Source: Pelagihabitans sp963710535 (GTDB lineage Bacteria > Bacteroidota > Bacteroidia > Flavobacteriales > Flavobacteriaceae). Taken from it: a stretch of 64,000 bases of DNA. Position numbers and translations under genes: made by a program. This document shows, piece after piece, positions 27,729 through 36,829 of the stretch (the stretch's first letter is position 1; every line of letters begins with the position of its first letter). Under the pieces are notes generated by a model. That model searched no databases. It was not told the DNA's origin and was given only the letters and a program-made list of their open reading frames with translations. The stretch lies in NCBI GenBank assembly GCA_963710535.1, contig CAVQAW010000003.1, positions 806,001 through 870,000 of the forward strand. The letters run 5' to 3'.

Positions 27729-29267
27729 CTATGGATTGTCGGTTCTTTTAAGGACAAAAAGATCTTTTCTTCTATCCTTCAAATTCTGTACCGCCCCGAA
27801 TTGATTCAATTGACGCAAAAGGTCTATATCTACGTCGGCGATCAAGATCATTTCCGTATTTGGCGTGGTTTCCGCTTTTATCCCATTGGCGGGAAACGAA
27901 AAATCACATGGCGTAAATACCATGGATTGGGCGTACTGGATATCCATATTGTTTACTTTGGGCAGGTTGCCCACGCTACCGGCGATGGCAACATAGCATT
28001 CATTCTCGATGGCCCTAGCTTGGCAACAGTTGCGCACCCTTGAATAACCGTTTTGGGTATCGGTCAGGAACGGAACGAACAATATATTCATGCCATCGTC
28101 TGCCAATAGCCTTCCCAATTCGGGAAATTCGGAATCATAGCAGATCAGAATGCCTATTTTTCCGCAATCGGTATCGAATGCCTTGATCTGTTTGCCCCCT
28201 TGCAATCCCCATACTTTTACTTCATTTGGGGTGATATGCAATTTTTCGTATCGCTCTGAAGTGCCGTCCCTTCGCAAAAGATATCCGGCATTGTGCAAAT
28301 GGCCATCTATCAGTTCGGGCATGCTCCCAGAAATGATGTTGATATTGTAAGAAATGGCCAAATGTGATAGTTTTTCGATAATTGGCGTCGTATGTTTGGC
28401 GAGTTCCCTAATGGCTTCCGGTTCGGACAAATGGTTGAATTCTGCCAGGAGCGGGGCATTAAAGAATTCGGGGAACAAGGCAAAATCTGAGCGGTATCCC
28501 GATAAAGATTCTATGAAAAATTCTACCTGGTGCATCAACTCATCCAAATTTTTATAGGGACGCATTTGCCACTGTACCAATCCAAGGCGAACAATACCTT
28601 TTTTTACAACAGCTTTCTTATTGGGTTTTACATAATAGATATTGTCCCATTCCAATAATACGGCAAACTCCCCGGAGGCCTCATCTCCCTCGAGATACCC
28701 TTTTATGACCTTGGTAGGATGGAAATCATTGGAAATCTGAAAGTTGAGTACGGGATCGTTGATTTCTTTGACCTTCACTTTCTGGATGTACTCTTTAGGA
28801 CTAAGGGTATCCGCAAAATTATGGTAATTCGGAATTCTTCCCCCGAAGGCAATACCCCTTAAATTCAAACGCTCACACAACTCTTTGCGATAATCGTACA
28901 TTCTTCTTCCCAAACGCAGGCCTCGGAATTCGGGTTTTACAAATACATCGATCCCGTAAAGCACGTCACCATCTGGATTATGGGTGTCGAAAGTGTAGTC
29001 GCCGGTAATTTCCTTGTAAGTACATTTGTCATCAAACTCATCATAACTGACGATCAGTGAGAGGGCACATCCTGCGATTTGATCATTGATTTTGATGACG
29101 ATCTGCCCCTCGGGGAATTTTTCGATCAATGTCGAAATCTGTTCTTCTCGCCAGTAAGCATTGGGCATCGTAGCATATGAATCGATCATGGCGTCCTTCA
29201 AATCCTCATAATCGGCCAGGGTTAAATACAGCAGTTCTATGTTTTCAATGCTATTTATCATATTCAT
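27729..29267 (-). CDS. bifunctional GNAT N-acetyltransferase / carbon-nitrogen hydrolase
   Basis: The start is the ATG at 29267, or possibly 29261; longer frames run through a poly-T tract. The first 200 residues are a GNAT acetyltransferase (YGIDVFVKPEFRGLRLGRRMYDYR is the acetyl-CoA loop region around R-G-x-x-L-G). The second half is a nitrilase-superfamily domain with the Glu-Lys-Cys triad in LFPEFFN, YEKLHITPNE and ILICYDSEFPELGR. The same fusion exists in Bacillus YhcX. It probably hydrolyses an amide and acetylates an amine of a related metabolite, but the substrate is unknown. It is cytoplasmic. It sits between the exported dikinase and the serine hydrolase, all leftward. Confidence 0.92.
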   Translation of the reverse strand: MNMINSIENIELLYLTLADYEDLKDAMIDSYATMPNAYWREEQISTLIEKFPEGQIVIKINDQIAGCALSLIVSYDEFDDKCTYKEITGDYTFDTHNPDGDVLYGIDVFVKPEFRGLRLGRRMYDYRKELCERLNLRGIAFGGRIPNYHNFADTLSPKEYIQKVKVKEINDPVLNFQISNDFHPTKVIKGYLEGDEASGEFAVLLEWDNIYYVKPNKKAVVKKGIVRLGLVQWQMRPYKNLDELMHQVEFFIESLSGYRSDFALFPEFFNAPLLAEFNHLSEPEAIRELAKHTTPIIEKLSHLAISYNINIISGSMPELIDGHLHNAGYLLRRDGTSERYEKLHITPNEVKVWGLQGGKQIKAFDTDCGKIGILICYDSEFPELGRLLADDGMNILFVPFLTDTQNGYSRVRNCCQARAIENECYVAIAGSVGNLPKVNNMDIQYAQSMVFTPCDFSFPANGIKAETTPNTEMILIADVDIDLLRQLNQFGAVQNLKDRRKDLFVLKRTDNP

Positions 29268-29354
29268 TTTTTTGTTAATTTTTAATATACCTTTTTTTTT
29301 TGATTTGGTCAATGGTGCAACGGTACTAGTTTTAGGGAGGTACTGTGCATCGTA

Positions 29355-32264
29355 TTAAAGTTTCGAAAAAAGTGGGATTTCCTTTTTGGTATCGATCTTT
29401 GGGGTAATCGATTCCAGATAACCCGAACTCAAGGCCTTTTTGTTCTCAACGAAGGGTCTGATCTGAAATAACCAAAGTCTGTTGTTCTGGAAACCCAATT
29501 CAACATCGTACGCCCCTTTATAATCCGATTGGGTCTCACCGGGCAAGGTTTTACGGATGACCTGGGCAAGTGCCCTTATTTCATCTATGTTTCCTGGGTT
29601 CAGAACCGCCCTTTCAAAGGTGGCCGATCGGCGTGCCGTTCCCCCGGTGGCCGGCAAGCTGTTATAATGTGCCTCACGGGCAGGGGCCAGGAGTCGATAG
29701 TCCCCCTTATCGAAAATGGTATAGGTCTCGGCCGACTGTCCGTCTACCGCGCCTCCGGCACCTCTGCTAAATGCCACCGTGAGGTCTTGCTCGTTGCCCG
29801 AAACTATCCCCTTGGTGATCAGCACCCCTGAATAATCGACATCCACGCTTGGGATCACCAAAATGGACGGAAAAACATTTTCCGGATTCAAGAGGTATTT
29901 TTGACGCCATTTAAAACTTCTTTCGGTGTATGGCGAAGCCCATACGTCCTTGATGCCGTTCAATATTTTTTCCTTTTCTACCGCATTGAAGATCGTCAGG
30001 TTCAGGCCTGCGCCGGTAAAATCCTTCAAATCCTCCATATTGGTATCGCTGCGCAAAAATACCGGGATGTCGCCCAACGACTTGCCCAGGACGGTTTGGA
30101 ATTCCTGTTCGAGCTGTGAGACAAAACTGTTTTTAAGCGTCATTTTCTTGATCGCGTCCCTTAAAATTTCCAATTGCCCCAACTGATAGTGCTCGATTTC
30201 CGATTCTTGGGTACCGCTTTGGCGCATTTGTTCGGCCTCCGCGAACATCGCATTCAAGAATGCCCAATAAGAGACCTCCTGGCCGGGCATCGTCTGGTTC
30301 ATATGGTCCCTGAATATCCCGAAGGGAATGACCAGGCCTTCCACCACCTTGTCGGGGAACATTTTTTTCAACTGCCCCAAATTGGCGGCTTTTGGACCAC
30401 ATAACTGTCCGGAGTCGCTGGCATCCACATTGCGCAGGTTGAGGATATCGACCTGATCGAGCCTGATTTTGGCAATGGGCACTTCAATCTTCTCGGTACT
30501 CCGCTCCTTCTTGCTGAAGAGTTCGCGCTCTTGGGCGGTCATCTTTGATTCCGGCTTTAAAATTACGTTTCCTTTATTGGAAACCGCATAGAACACCTTT
30601 TGGCCGTTAAAGGGCAGCAGCTGTTCTAAATTATCATCGGATAAGGCTGCATTGGGTATCCCCAGATTCCTTGCCAACAACTGTACGTGCGAAACCATAT
30701 TTCCTTCGGCCACCGTGGCGATACCGGCAACGGGCTTCAGGTCGGAAGGGGGTCTCTTAAAAATGTAGATTTTATCGGAAGACACCTCCACCGCTTCCGG
30801 CGAACCGGGCACTACCACCAATTCACCGAAGGCATAACCCGGGTTGAGGCCACGTACGGTGCTCTGGTTGGAAATATCGAATACCTTGTTGGTCAAAGCC
30901 GATTGCTTCGACAGAAAATCACCCAGCTCTCCCACCGTTTTGCCCAGATGCAGGGCTATCGACCCCCTGATACGGTCATCGATAAAGCCATAGGCCAATG
31001 GCTCGAAGGCGCTATAGTTGTTCACCTCATCTTCATAGTTCGCCTTCACCATGGCCGCGCTCCACTCTACCACACCCCTGGCGGTTTCTAGAACTTGGGT
31101 AAGTTCGGCCAGCGTCAATTTTTCAATCCCTGAATGGTTCAAAGTATTTTTTACCTGATCCCACTCCCATAGTTCAATATAGCCGGATCCGGCAGCAGCG
31201 GTCGCAAGACTACATATTTTTTCAAGTTGTTCCGATACCGAACCAGGCTCCCATAAAGAAGCTTCCTTAAACAACAATTCTTCCAATTTCAAGGAAATAT
31301 CGAGCAGTTGGAGCCGTGCGAGCGGTCTTTTTTCATCGAGGATTCCTTGACGGATCTCCAACAGAAGATCGGCCGTTTCCGAGATCAACAACGATTCATC
31401 GGCATGTGCTTTGTTGTTATTGACATAGGTATCCAATGCCGCTCCCAACTTACTGTTTTTTAGCAAGGTCGCCTTGGATACGATTTTCTGGATATCGACC
31501 GGTTTAAAGAACTCGGTCATCGTGGCCAACAGTGCTTGGAATTCTTTTTGTTGAGCCTCGGACAGTTTCGCGGCATGCGACCGTTGAAATGCCCTTACTT
31601 TGGCTATGTCGCCCACTTCTGGCTGGCTGTGTATTTTTACCCTTAAGTCCATAAACGGTTCATAAAGATCCGAGATGACCTTCGATTGGCTTCGCATGCG
31701 CTGTGCCACATTATCGTCACCACTATGGGGGATATCTTTTAAAGATTGCCGAACCAAAAAATAATCACGCTCTAGCACCTCATTTTTGGACAGTAGCCAT
31801 TTGTAAAATTCGATTCCCCAGGCCTCTTCGTCCTCCGCCTGTACCGAACCGCGATAAAACTGGCCTTTCTGATTGATCCAACCATTATCCACCGCGCGGA
31901 GGTACTTATCGAGTTGGTATTGCTTCAATCGGGAATGGTCGCTGTTCTCATCCCAGAATTCCTCCTTCGAGGTATATGCCAATATCTGCCCCAGAAAAAT
32001 ATGGCGTTCCTTGCCAATGGCTACGACTTCGTCTTTATATCGGGCATGCTGCACTCCAGGTCCAATATCTTCCGGGCAGGGATCTTTTGGGGCGCGCAGG
32101 CTCCCATCGGTACAAAACCAGCGGATGTCCTTGTACGGACCACGGATGCTTGTTTTATATTGTGCGATTTGATCTTTTAGGTAGTCGTTGTCGATTTTCT
32201 TCTGGCCAAGGACCAAGGATGAAAACAAAAAGACCAGACTGCCTGCGATTAAATATTTACCCAT
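29355..32264 (-). CDS. exported PEP/pyruvate-binding protein of alpha-glucan water dikinase type
   Basis: This 969-residue protein has a typical signal peptide (MGKYLIAGSLVFLFSSLVLG, then QKK). Residues about 21-470 are helical and unassigned. A swivelling phosphohistidine domain follows with MVSHVQLLARNLGIPN, placing the His at 526. Then comes a pyruvate-phosphate-dikinase ATP-grasp domain (about 620-940) with LCGPKAANLGQL, FLRSDTNMEDLKDFTGAGL (738-756), the acidic DVELGF and the ending WLFQIRPF. The His domain before the ATP domain and the SHVxxxARN motif match alpha-glucan water dikinase rather than PpsA or PpdK. Export is unexpected for an ATP enzyme. It is the first of three leftward genes ending with the serine hydrolase. 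Confidence 0.82.
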   Translation of the reverse strand: MGKYLIAGSLVFLFSSLVLGQKKIDNDYLKDQIAQYKTSIRGPYKDIRWFCTDGSLRAPKDPCPEDIGPGVQHARYKDEVVAIGKERHIFLGQILAYTSKEEFWDENSDHSRLKQYQLDKYLRAVDNGWINQKGQFYRGSVQAEDEEAWGIEFYKWLLSKNEVLERDYFLVRQSLKDIPHSGDDNVAQRMRSQSKVISDLYEPFMDLRVKIHSQPEVGDIAKVRAFQRSHAAKLSEAQQKEFQALLATMTEFFKPVDIQKIVSKATLLKNSKLGAALDTYVNNNKAHADESLLISETADLLLEIRQGILDEKRPLARLQLLDISLKLEELLFKEASLWEPGSVSEQLEKICSLATAAAGSGYIELWEWDQVKNTLNHSGIEKLTLAELTQVLETARGVVEWSAAMVKANYEDEVNNYSAFEPLAYGFIDDRIRGSIALHLGKTVGELGDFLSKQSALTNKVFDISNQSTVRGLNPGYAFGELVVVPGSPEAVEVSSDKIYIFKRPPSDLKPVAGIATVAEGNMVSHVQLLARNLGIPNAALSDDNLEQLLPFNGQKVFYAVSNKGNVILKPESKMTAQERELFSKKERSTEKIEVPIAKIRLDQVDILNLRNVDASDSGQLCGPKAANLGQLKKMFPDKVVEGLVIPFGIFRDHMNQTMPGQEVSYWAFLNAMFAEAEQMRQSGTQESEIEHYQLGQLEILRDAIKKMTLKNSFVSQLEQEFQTVLGKSLGDIPVFLRSDTNMEDLKDFTGAGLNLTIFNAVEKEKILNGIKDVWASPYTERSFKWRQKYLLNPENVFPSILVIPSVDVDYSGVLITKGIVSGNEQDLTVAFSRGAGGAVDGQSAETYTIFDKGDYRLLAPAREAHYNSLPATGGTARRSATFERAVLNPGNIDEIRALAQVIRKTLPGETQSDYKGAYDVELGFQNNRLWLFQIRPFVENKKALSSGYLESITPKIDTKKEIPLFSKL

Positions 32265-32399
32265 GGGCGTTACGATTCCGATTAATGGTACAAAAGTACA
32301 GCCATTTTTTTTTGGAACTGAATTAAGGACCAGGATTATTTGATTTTACGGCACATTGGTTATCTTAAGGGCATCGAAAAATAAGATCAAACCTATCCC

Positions 32400-33092
32400 A
32401 TGAAACTGAACTTTACCATAACACCCATCAAGTTTGCCGTCATTACCGAACTTCCGAATTCCTGGACAAAAGACGATTACCTAAAATTATTGGAATTGAT
32501 GGAATACGGAGACTCCGCCAATCTTACCGATGCGGAGTTAAAAGACATGTGCCTGCTCTCCCTCTCTGACAATGACCCCGATGAGGCCGCCAAAATAGTG
32601 TTGAATTATCTTTTGGGGAGTCGTTTGACGTCTGGACAAATAGAAAACCTTTCCCATGAAATGATCGAGGAGCACATGTGGGAAGAATATGCCGAACTCG
32701 ACCTGCACGAAACTTTTTTCAACGCCACCCAGTTGTTGTACGAAGCATTTAATGGCACCTTTCCGCATCCCGAAGCGGCAGGTTTCAAGGTAGCGATCGG
32801 CCCAAAGGAAAAAATGGCCCGAACGTTCTTCGACAAAAATACCGAGATGTCCTTGATCCGTTTGCTGGTACAGGGCATGCCCCAAAACACGCTGATCAAC
32901 CGACTGTTCGAAGACCAATTGGCCGGAGGCGACTTTGAAGACGCGAAACATATCATCTGGCAATATAAAATGGAGCCCGCAGAGGATGGTACGTTGGTCT
33001 TCGATATCATATCGTCGCTCTATTGGTTCCATGACATAAAATATGCCGAATCGTATCACGCCATTTTGGACCTTGATAGTTTGGAACCCTAG
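32400..33092 (+). CDS. conserved hypothetical protein
   Basis: This 230-residue soluble protein has no signal or membrane segment. It is acidic and mostly helical, with DDYLKLLELMEYGD, SDNDPDEAAKIVLNYLLGSRL and MSLIRLLVQGMPQNTLINRL. I do not recognise a family. It is likely a real gene: codon use matches its neighbours, and it is open throughout between a divergent neighbour and a co-directional gene 65 bases downstream. No function can be proposed. Confidence 0.78.
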   Translation: MKLNFTITPIKFAVITELPNSWTKDDYLKLLELMEYGDSANLTDAELKDMCLLSLSDNDPDEAAKIVLNYLLGSRLTSGQIENLSHEMIEEHMWEEYAELDLHETFFNATQLLYEAFNGTFPHPEAAGFKVAIGPKEKMARTFFDKNTEMSLIRLLVQGMPQNTLINRLFEDQLAGGDFEDAKHIIWQYKMEPAEDGTLVFDIISSLYWFHDIKYAESYHAILDLDSLEP

Positions 33093-33157
33093 ACCAGGTC
33101 ATGCTTTTCTTACAGAATGATTTTTCGAATTTGGGGGCAATATAAAAAGCGCAACCG

Positions 33158-33973
33158 ATGATCCTTAAAAAACAGGTTTTCCAACCCGATAAAAAAGCGA
33201 GTCCGTTTATCGGGCTATTGCTTTTTTTCATTTCCATTTTTTTGCTGCTTATCACCGGCCCGTTCGGGTTTTTATACGGATTCTTACATGCTCTGTTTAC
33301 CAAAGGCATTAAAGGACTTGGGGAATACTTGCTACAAATTGCCATCTCGATCGATCAATTGGGTAATGTAATGATGCAACATTTGTTGAACCTGCTTTGG
33401 ATCAAGCAAGAAGGGTACAGGTTTGGCAATCGGGACGAGACCATATCCAGTGCCCTCGGCAGAAACAAAAACCTGGGTACTTTGACCCTGATGGGGAGGG
33501 TCGTCGACCGTGTACTCGATGTCATCGATGCGAACCATTCCCTTAATTCAATCGATTATTATGTGGAACCTACCCCTCAAATCATCGATCGGCTCGGCTG
33601 GATCCATCTCGTTGACGGTAAAATTTTAATGCTGCGCCATGCCCTTGGGGAGCGATATGAATTTCCGGGCGGGAAGCGCTTTCCCGAACAATCCGATTTT
33701 GAGACCCTGTCCGAACAGATCGAGGAAAAATTGAATATTGCATTACAACGGCCCAGCTTTCTTTTTATGGGTATTTTTGAAGCGATGGGCGATGGACTTC
33801 CCAAAGGGAAATTCATTCGGATCAACTGCTATTTTGGAACATACAAAGGTATTATCGAGCTTCGCTCCCCGGACGAAGAAATGGCTTGGCTTGCCTATGC
33901 GGATCGTCATAAAGTTGGGGCCACGGCACAATTGATTTTTGATCATTTGAAGGATCGTTCCCAACTTGTATGA
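33158..33973 (+). CDS. membrane-anchored protein with degenerate Nudix-like domain
   Basis: This 271-residue protein has three visible parts. Residues 15-50 contain one or two hydrophobic segments (GLLLFFISIFLLLITGPFGF). Residues 60-135 hold a conserved-looking block (MMQHLLNLLWIKQEGYRFG, SSALGRNKNLGTL, LDVIDANHSLNSID). From 150 to the end lies a Nudix-like fold with GRYEFPGG-type residues (RYEFPGGKRFPEQ) and QIEEKLNI. The Nudix box keeps the GG, first Glu and EE but lacks the Arg-Glu and Gly, so hydrolase activity is doubtful. It may form a unit with the genes at 32400 and 34036. Confidence 0.78.
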   Translation: MILKKQVFQPDKKASPFIGLLLFFISIFLLLITGPFGFLYGFLHALFTKGIKGLGEYLLQIAISIDQLGNVMMQHLLNLLWIKQEGYRFGNRDETISSALGRNKNLGTLTLMGRVVDRVLDVIDANHSLNSIDYYVEPTPQIIDRLGWIHLVDGKILMLRHALGERYEFPGGKRFPEQSDFETLSEQIEEKLNIALQRPSFLFMGIFEAMGDGLPKGKFIRINCYFGTYKGIIELRSPDEEMAWLAYADRHKVGATAQLIFDHLKDRSQLV

Positions 33974-34035
33974 CCTGGCGTTCCCATACTCCCAAAACTT
34001 TTTGTTACTTTGCCGCATAAAATTAAACCACTGGA

Positions 34036-34785
34036 ATGGAAGTTTTGGGAATCGACGTTGGGGGCTCAGGGATCAAAGGTGCCCTGGTAAATGCAGAAAC
34101 CGGTGAGATGCTCACCGAACGCTACAGGATACCGACCCCGGCGTCTCGGAAACCCAAACCCATGGCCAAAGTGGTCGCTGAAATTGTTGAATATTTCAAT
34201 CACAAAGGTCCGATTGGAATTGGTTTCCCCACCGTGATCAAACATGGGGTTTGCAAGTCGGAAGGCAACCTGCACAAAAAATGGTATGGCCGCAATGTCG
34301 AAGAACAATTTTCGAAGTATGCCAAACAACCTGTGGTCGTGGTCAATGATGCGGATGCGGCGGGATATGCCACTATGAACTATGGTATTGGAAAAGGTCG
34401 GAAAGGTCTGGTGGTCATGATCACCATCGGCACCGGTTTGGGCAGTGGCGCCTTTTGGAACGGGGAGCTTATTCCGAATGTTGAATTGGGCCAGATCCCG
34501 TATAAGGAATTCGATAAGATTGAACTTTGGGCCGCCGATTCTGCCAGGGAACGCGAACAGCTCAGCTATGTAGAATGGGGCAAGCGGTTCAATATTTTTT
34601 TGGAATTCGTAGAATTGATTATTTCTCCAGACCTCATTATTTTAGGGGGCGGTGCTTCCAAGGATTTTGCCGAATACGAGGCTTGCATCACCATCGAAAC
34701 ACCGGTCATCGCAGCAGAGCTCCAGAACCATGCCGGTATCATTGGCGCTGCCGCGGCTGCGGCCTGTTTGGTGCCTAAAGGTTGA
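34036..34785 (+). CDS. ppgK: polyphosphate-glucokinase-type ROK kinase
   Basis: This 249-residue sugar kinase of the ROK/PpgK type phosphorylates glucose with polyphosphate (or ATP). It shows the phosphate loop GIDVGGSGIKGALV, the substrate/catalytic loop VVNDADAAGYATMNYG, the second phosphate motif ITIGTGLGSGAFWNG and the adenosine-region LIILGGGASKDFAEY. The zinc-binding Cys motif of ROK repressors is absent, and there is no DNA-binding domain. Length (about 250) and the ADAAGYA motif favour PpgK over ordinary glucokinase, but the donor cannot be proven from sequence. It converges with typA at a bidirectional terminator. Confidence 0.85.
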   Translation: MEVLGIDVGGSGIKGALVNAETGEMLTERYRIPTPASRKPKPMAKVVAEIVEYFNHKGPIGIGFPTVIKHGVCKSEGNLHKKWYGRNVEEQFSKYAKQPVVVVNDADAAGYATMNYGIGKGRKGLVVMITIGTGLGSGAFWNGELIPNVELGQIPYKEFDKIELWAADSAREREQLSYVEWGKRFNIFLEFVELIISPDLIILGGGASKDFAEYEACITIETPVIAAELQNHAGIIGAAAAAACLVPKG

Positions 34786-34804
34786 TTCCCGGTTGACATA
34801 AAAC

Positions 34805-34841
34805 AAAAAATCCCAGCGGCCGGTGCCACTGGGATTTTTTT
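34805..34841. terminator. bidirectional hairpin terminator
   Basis: AAAAAATCCCAG pairs with CTGGGATTTTTT around a 12-base GC-rich loop. It lies between the convergent ROK kinase and typA genes. Confidence 0.82.
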
Positions 34842-34858
34842 ATGGAAATCACTTTTTC

Positions 34859-36658
34859 TTAATTTATTTTATTGCGCTTGCGATCGACCTCGGTAAGGTA
34901 AATTTTGCGCAGGCGCAAGTGTTTCGGGGTCACCTCCACATATTCGTCCTTTTGGATATACTCCAGTGCTTCCTCTAGGGAAAACTTGATTGCCGGAACG
35001 ATCTTGGCCTTATCATCGGCCCCGGAAGAGCGAACGTTCGATAGCTTTTTGGTTTTGGTGATGTTGATGGTCATGTCATCGCCCCGCGAATTCTCCCCGA
35101 TCACCTGGCCCTCATAGATGTCTTCTCCCGGATCCACGAAAAACTTACCGCGGTCTTGCAGTTTGTCAATCGAATAGGGGATGGCCTTGCCCTTCTCCAT
35201 GGAAACCAAAGAACCATTTTGCCGTTGCGGGATATTCCCTTTCATGGGCTGGTACTCCAGGAAGCGGTGCGCCATAATGGCTTCCCCGGCAGTAGCGGTC
35301 AAAAGTTGGTTCCTAAGCCCTATGATACCCCTTGAAGGGATCAGAAATTCACAGACCATCCGGGAACCTTTGGCTTCCATACTGATCATTTCCCCTTTGC
35401 GCATCGAGACCATTTCAACAGCCTTGCCAGAGACCTCTTCCGGCAAATCGATGGTCAATTGTTCGACGGGCTCGCATTTCACCCCATCGATTTCTTTGAT
35501 GATTACCTGGGGCTGCCCGATCTGAAGTTCGTAGCCTTCCCGCCTCATTGTTTCGATCAAGACCGAAAGGTGCAATACCCCACGGCCAAAGACCAAGAAT
35601 TTGTCGGCACTGTCGGTTTCGTTGACCCTAAGCGCCAAATTCTTTTCCAATTCGCGTTCCAAACGCTCCTTGATATGCCTTGAAGTCACGAATTTGCCGT
35701 CCTGGCCGAAAAACGGACTATCATTGATGGTAAACAACATGCTCATGGTAGGCTCGTCGATGGCGATGGTCTTTAGACCCTCCGGATTTTCGAGGTCGGC
35801 AATGGTATCGCCGATTTCGAAGCTTTCCAAGCCAACGATGGCACAAATATCGCCCGCGGCAACTTCCTTGACCTTCAAGCGACCCAAGCCCTCGAAAGTG
35901 AACAGTTCTTTAATCTTTGACTTTACGATGCTTCCGTTGCGCTTCACCAAGGAAATCTGCTGATTTTCCTTGAGGCTGCCCCGCAAAAGTCTGCCTATGG
36001 CAATCCGCCCCGTGAAAGAGGAAAAGTCGAGAGACGTGATCAACATTTGGGTCGTGCCTATTTCAGGTTTAAAAGTAGGGATGTGCTCGAGGACCATATC
36101 CAATAAGGGTTCAATCGAATCTGTTGGATTTCTCCAGTCGTCGCTCATCCAGTTGTGCTTGGCCGATCCGTAAACGGTAGGAAAATCGAGCTGCCATTCT
36201 TCCGCCCCCAATTCATACATCAGATCGAATACTTTTTCATGCACCTCTTCCGGGGTACAGTTCTCCTTGTCGACCTTATTGATGACCACACAGGGTTTCA
36301 AACCCAGATCGATTGCCTTTTGCAGCACAAAACGGGTCTGCGGCATAGGGCCTTCAAAAGCATCGACCAATAGCAGCACACCATCGGCCATATTGAGTAC
36401 CCGCTCCACTTCCCCACCGAAATCGGCGTGACCAGGGGTATCGATGATATTGATCTTGGTGTCTTTATAGACCACGGAAACATTTTTCGAAGTAATGGTG
36501 ATACCGCGTTCCCGTTCAAGGTCGTTGTTGTCCAATATCAAATCGCCTGCATTCTCGTTCTCACGAAATAAGTGGCAGTGGTACATAATCTTATCTACCA
36601 AGGTCGTTTTTCCGTGGTCTACGTGCGCAATAATGGCAATGTTCTTTGTTGTGGACAT
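34859..36658 (-). CDS. typA: ribosome-associated GTPase TypA/BipA
   Basis: This 599-residue translational GTPase has G1 AHVDHGKTTLVDK, G2 in RERGITITSKN, G3 IDTPGHADFGGEVERV and G4 VINKVDKENC. EF-G-like domains II, III and V follow. The TypA-specific C-terminal domain shows SRGIIGLRNQLLTAT, RFLEYQPMKGNIPQRQNGSL and GEDIYEGQVIGENSR. It helps 50S assembly and growth at low temperature or under stress. Length is normal. It has its own -33/-7 promoter at 36701-36727, divergent from kdsA, and is monocistronic. Confidence 0.97.
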   Translation of the reverse strand: MSTTKNIAIIAHVDHGKTTLVDKIMYHCHLFRENENAGDLILDNNDLERERGITITSKNVSVVYKDTKINIIDTPGHADFGGEVERVLNMADGVLLLVDAFEGPMPQTRFVLQKAIDLGLKPCVVINKVDKENCTPEEVHEKVFDLMYELGAEEWQLDFPTVYGSAKHNWMSDDWRNPTDSIEPLLDMVLEHIPTFKPEIGTTQMLITSLDFSSFTGRIAIGRLLRGSLKENQQISLVKRNGSIVKSKIKELFTFEGLGRLKVKEVAAGDICAIVGLESFEIGDTIADLENPEGLKTIAIDEPTMSMLFTINDSPFFGQDGKFVTSRHIKERLERELEKNLALRVNETDSADKFLVFGRGVLHLSVLIETMRREGYELQIGQPQVIIKEIDGVKCEPVEQLTIDLPEEVSGKAVEMVSMRKGEMISMEAKGSRMVCEFLIPSRGIIGLRNQLLTATAGEAIMAHRFLEYQPMKGNIPQRQNGSLVSMEKGKAIPYSIDKLQDRGKFFVDPGEDIYEGQVIGENSRGDDMTINITKTKKLSNVRSSGADDKAKIVPAIKFSLEEALEYIQKDEYVEVTPKHLRLRKIYLTEVDRKRNKIN

Positions 36659-36700
36659 AATTTTTAATTAATGGCGATATGCTTGCTATTTTTCAGCGTG

Positions 36701-36727
36701 CAAAGATACTCCTATTTTTTGCTCCAA
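36701..36727 (-). promoter_or_regulatory. typA promoter (-33/-7)
   Basis: On the reverse strand a -7 box TATCTTTG (36701-36708) lies 16 bases downstream of a TTG (36725-36727). The box runs into GCACGCTG, exactly as at the secDF promoter. Confidence 0.6.
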
Positions 36728-36802
36728 CACCTAAAGTTATGTTATTTTTAGTTTACTGATTTTGAGAAGGTTCGGCCAAGATCAATTCCTTTCAAAAACC
36801 AT

Positions 36803-36810
36803 TATCTTTG
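36803..36810 (+). promoter_or_regulatory. kdsA promoter -7 box
   Basis: A perfect TATCTTTG sits 19 bases before the kdsA ATG, giving a very short leader. No convincing -33 element was found. Confidence 0.5.
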
Positions 36811-36829
36811 CCCAAGAAATACCGTCCAT

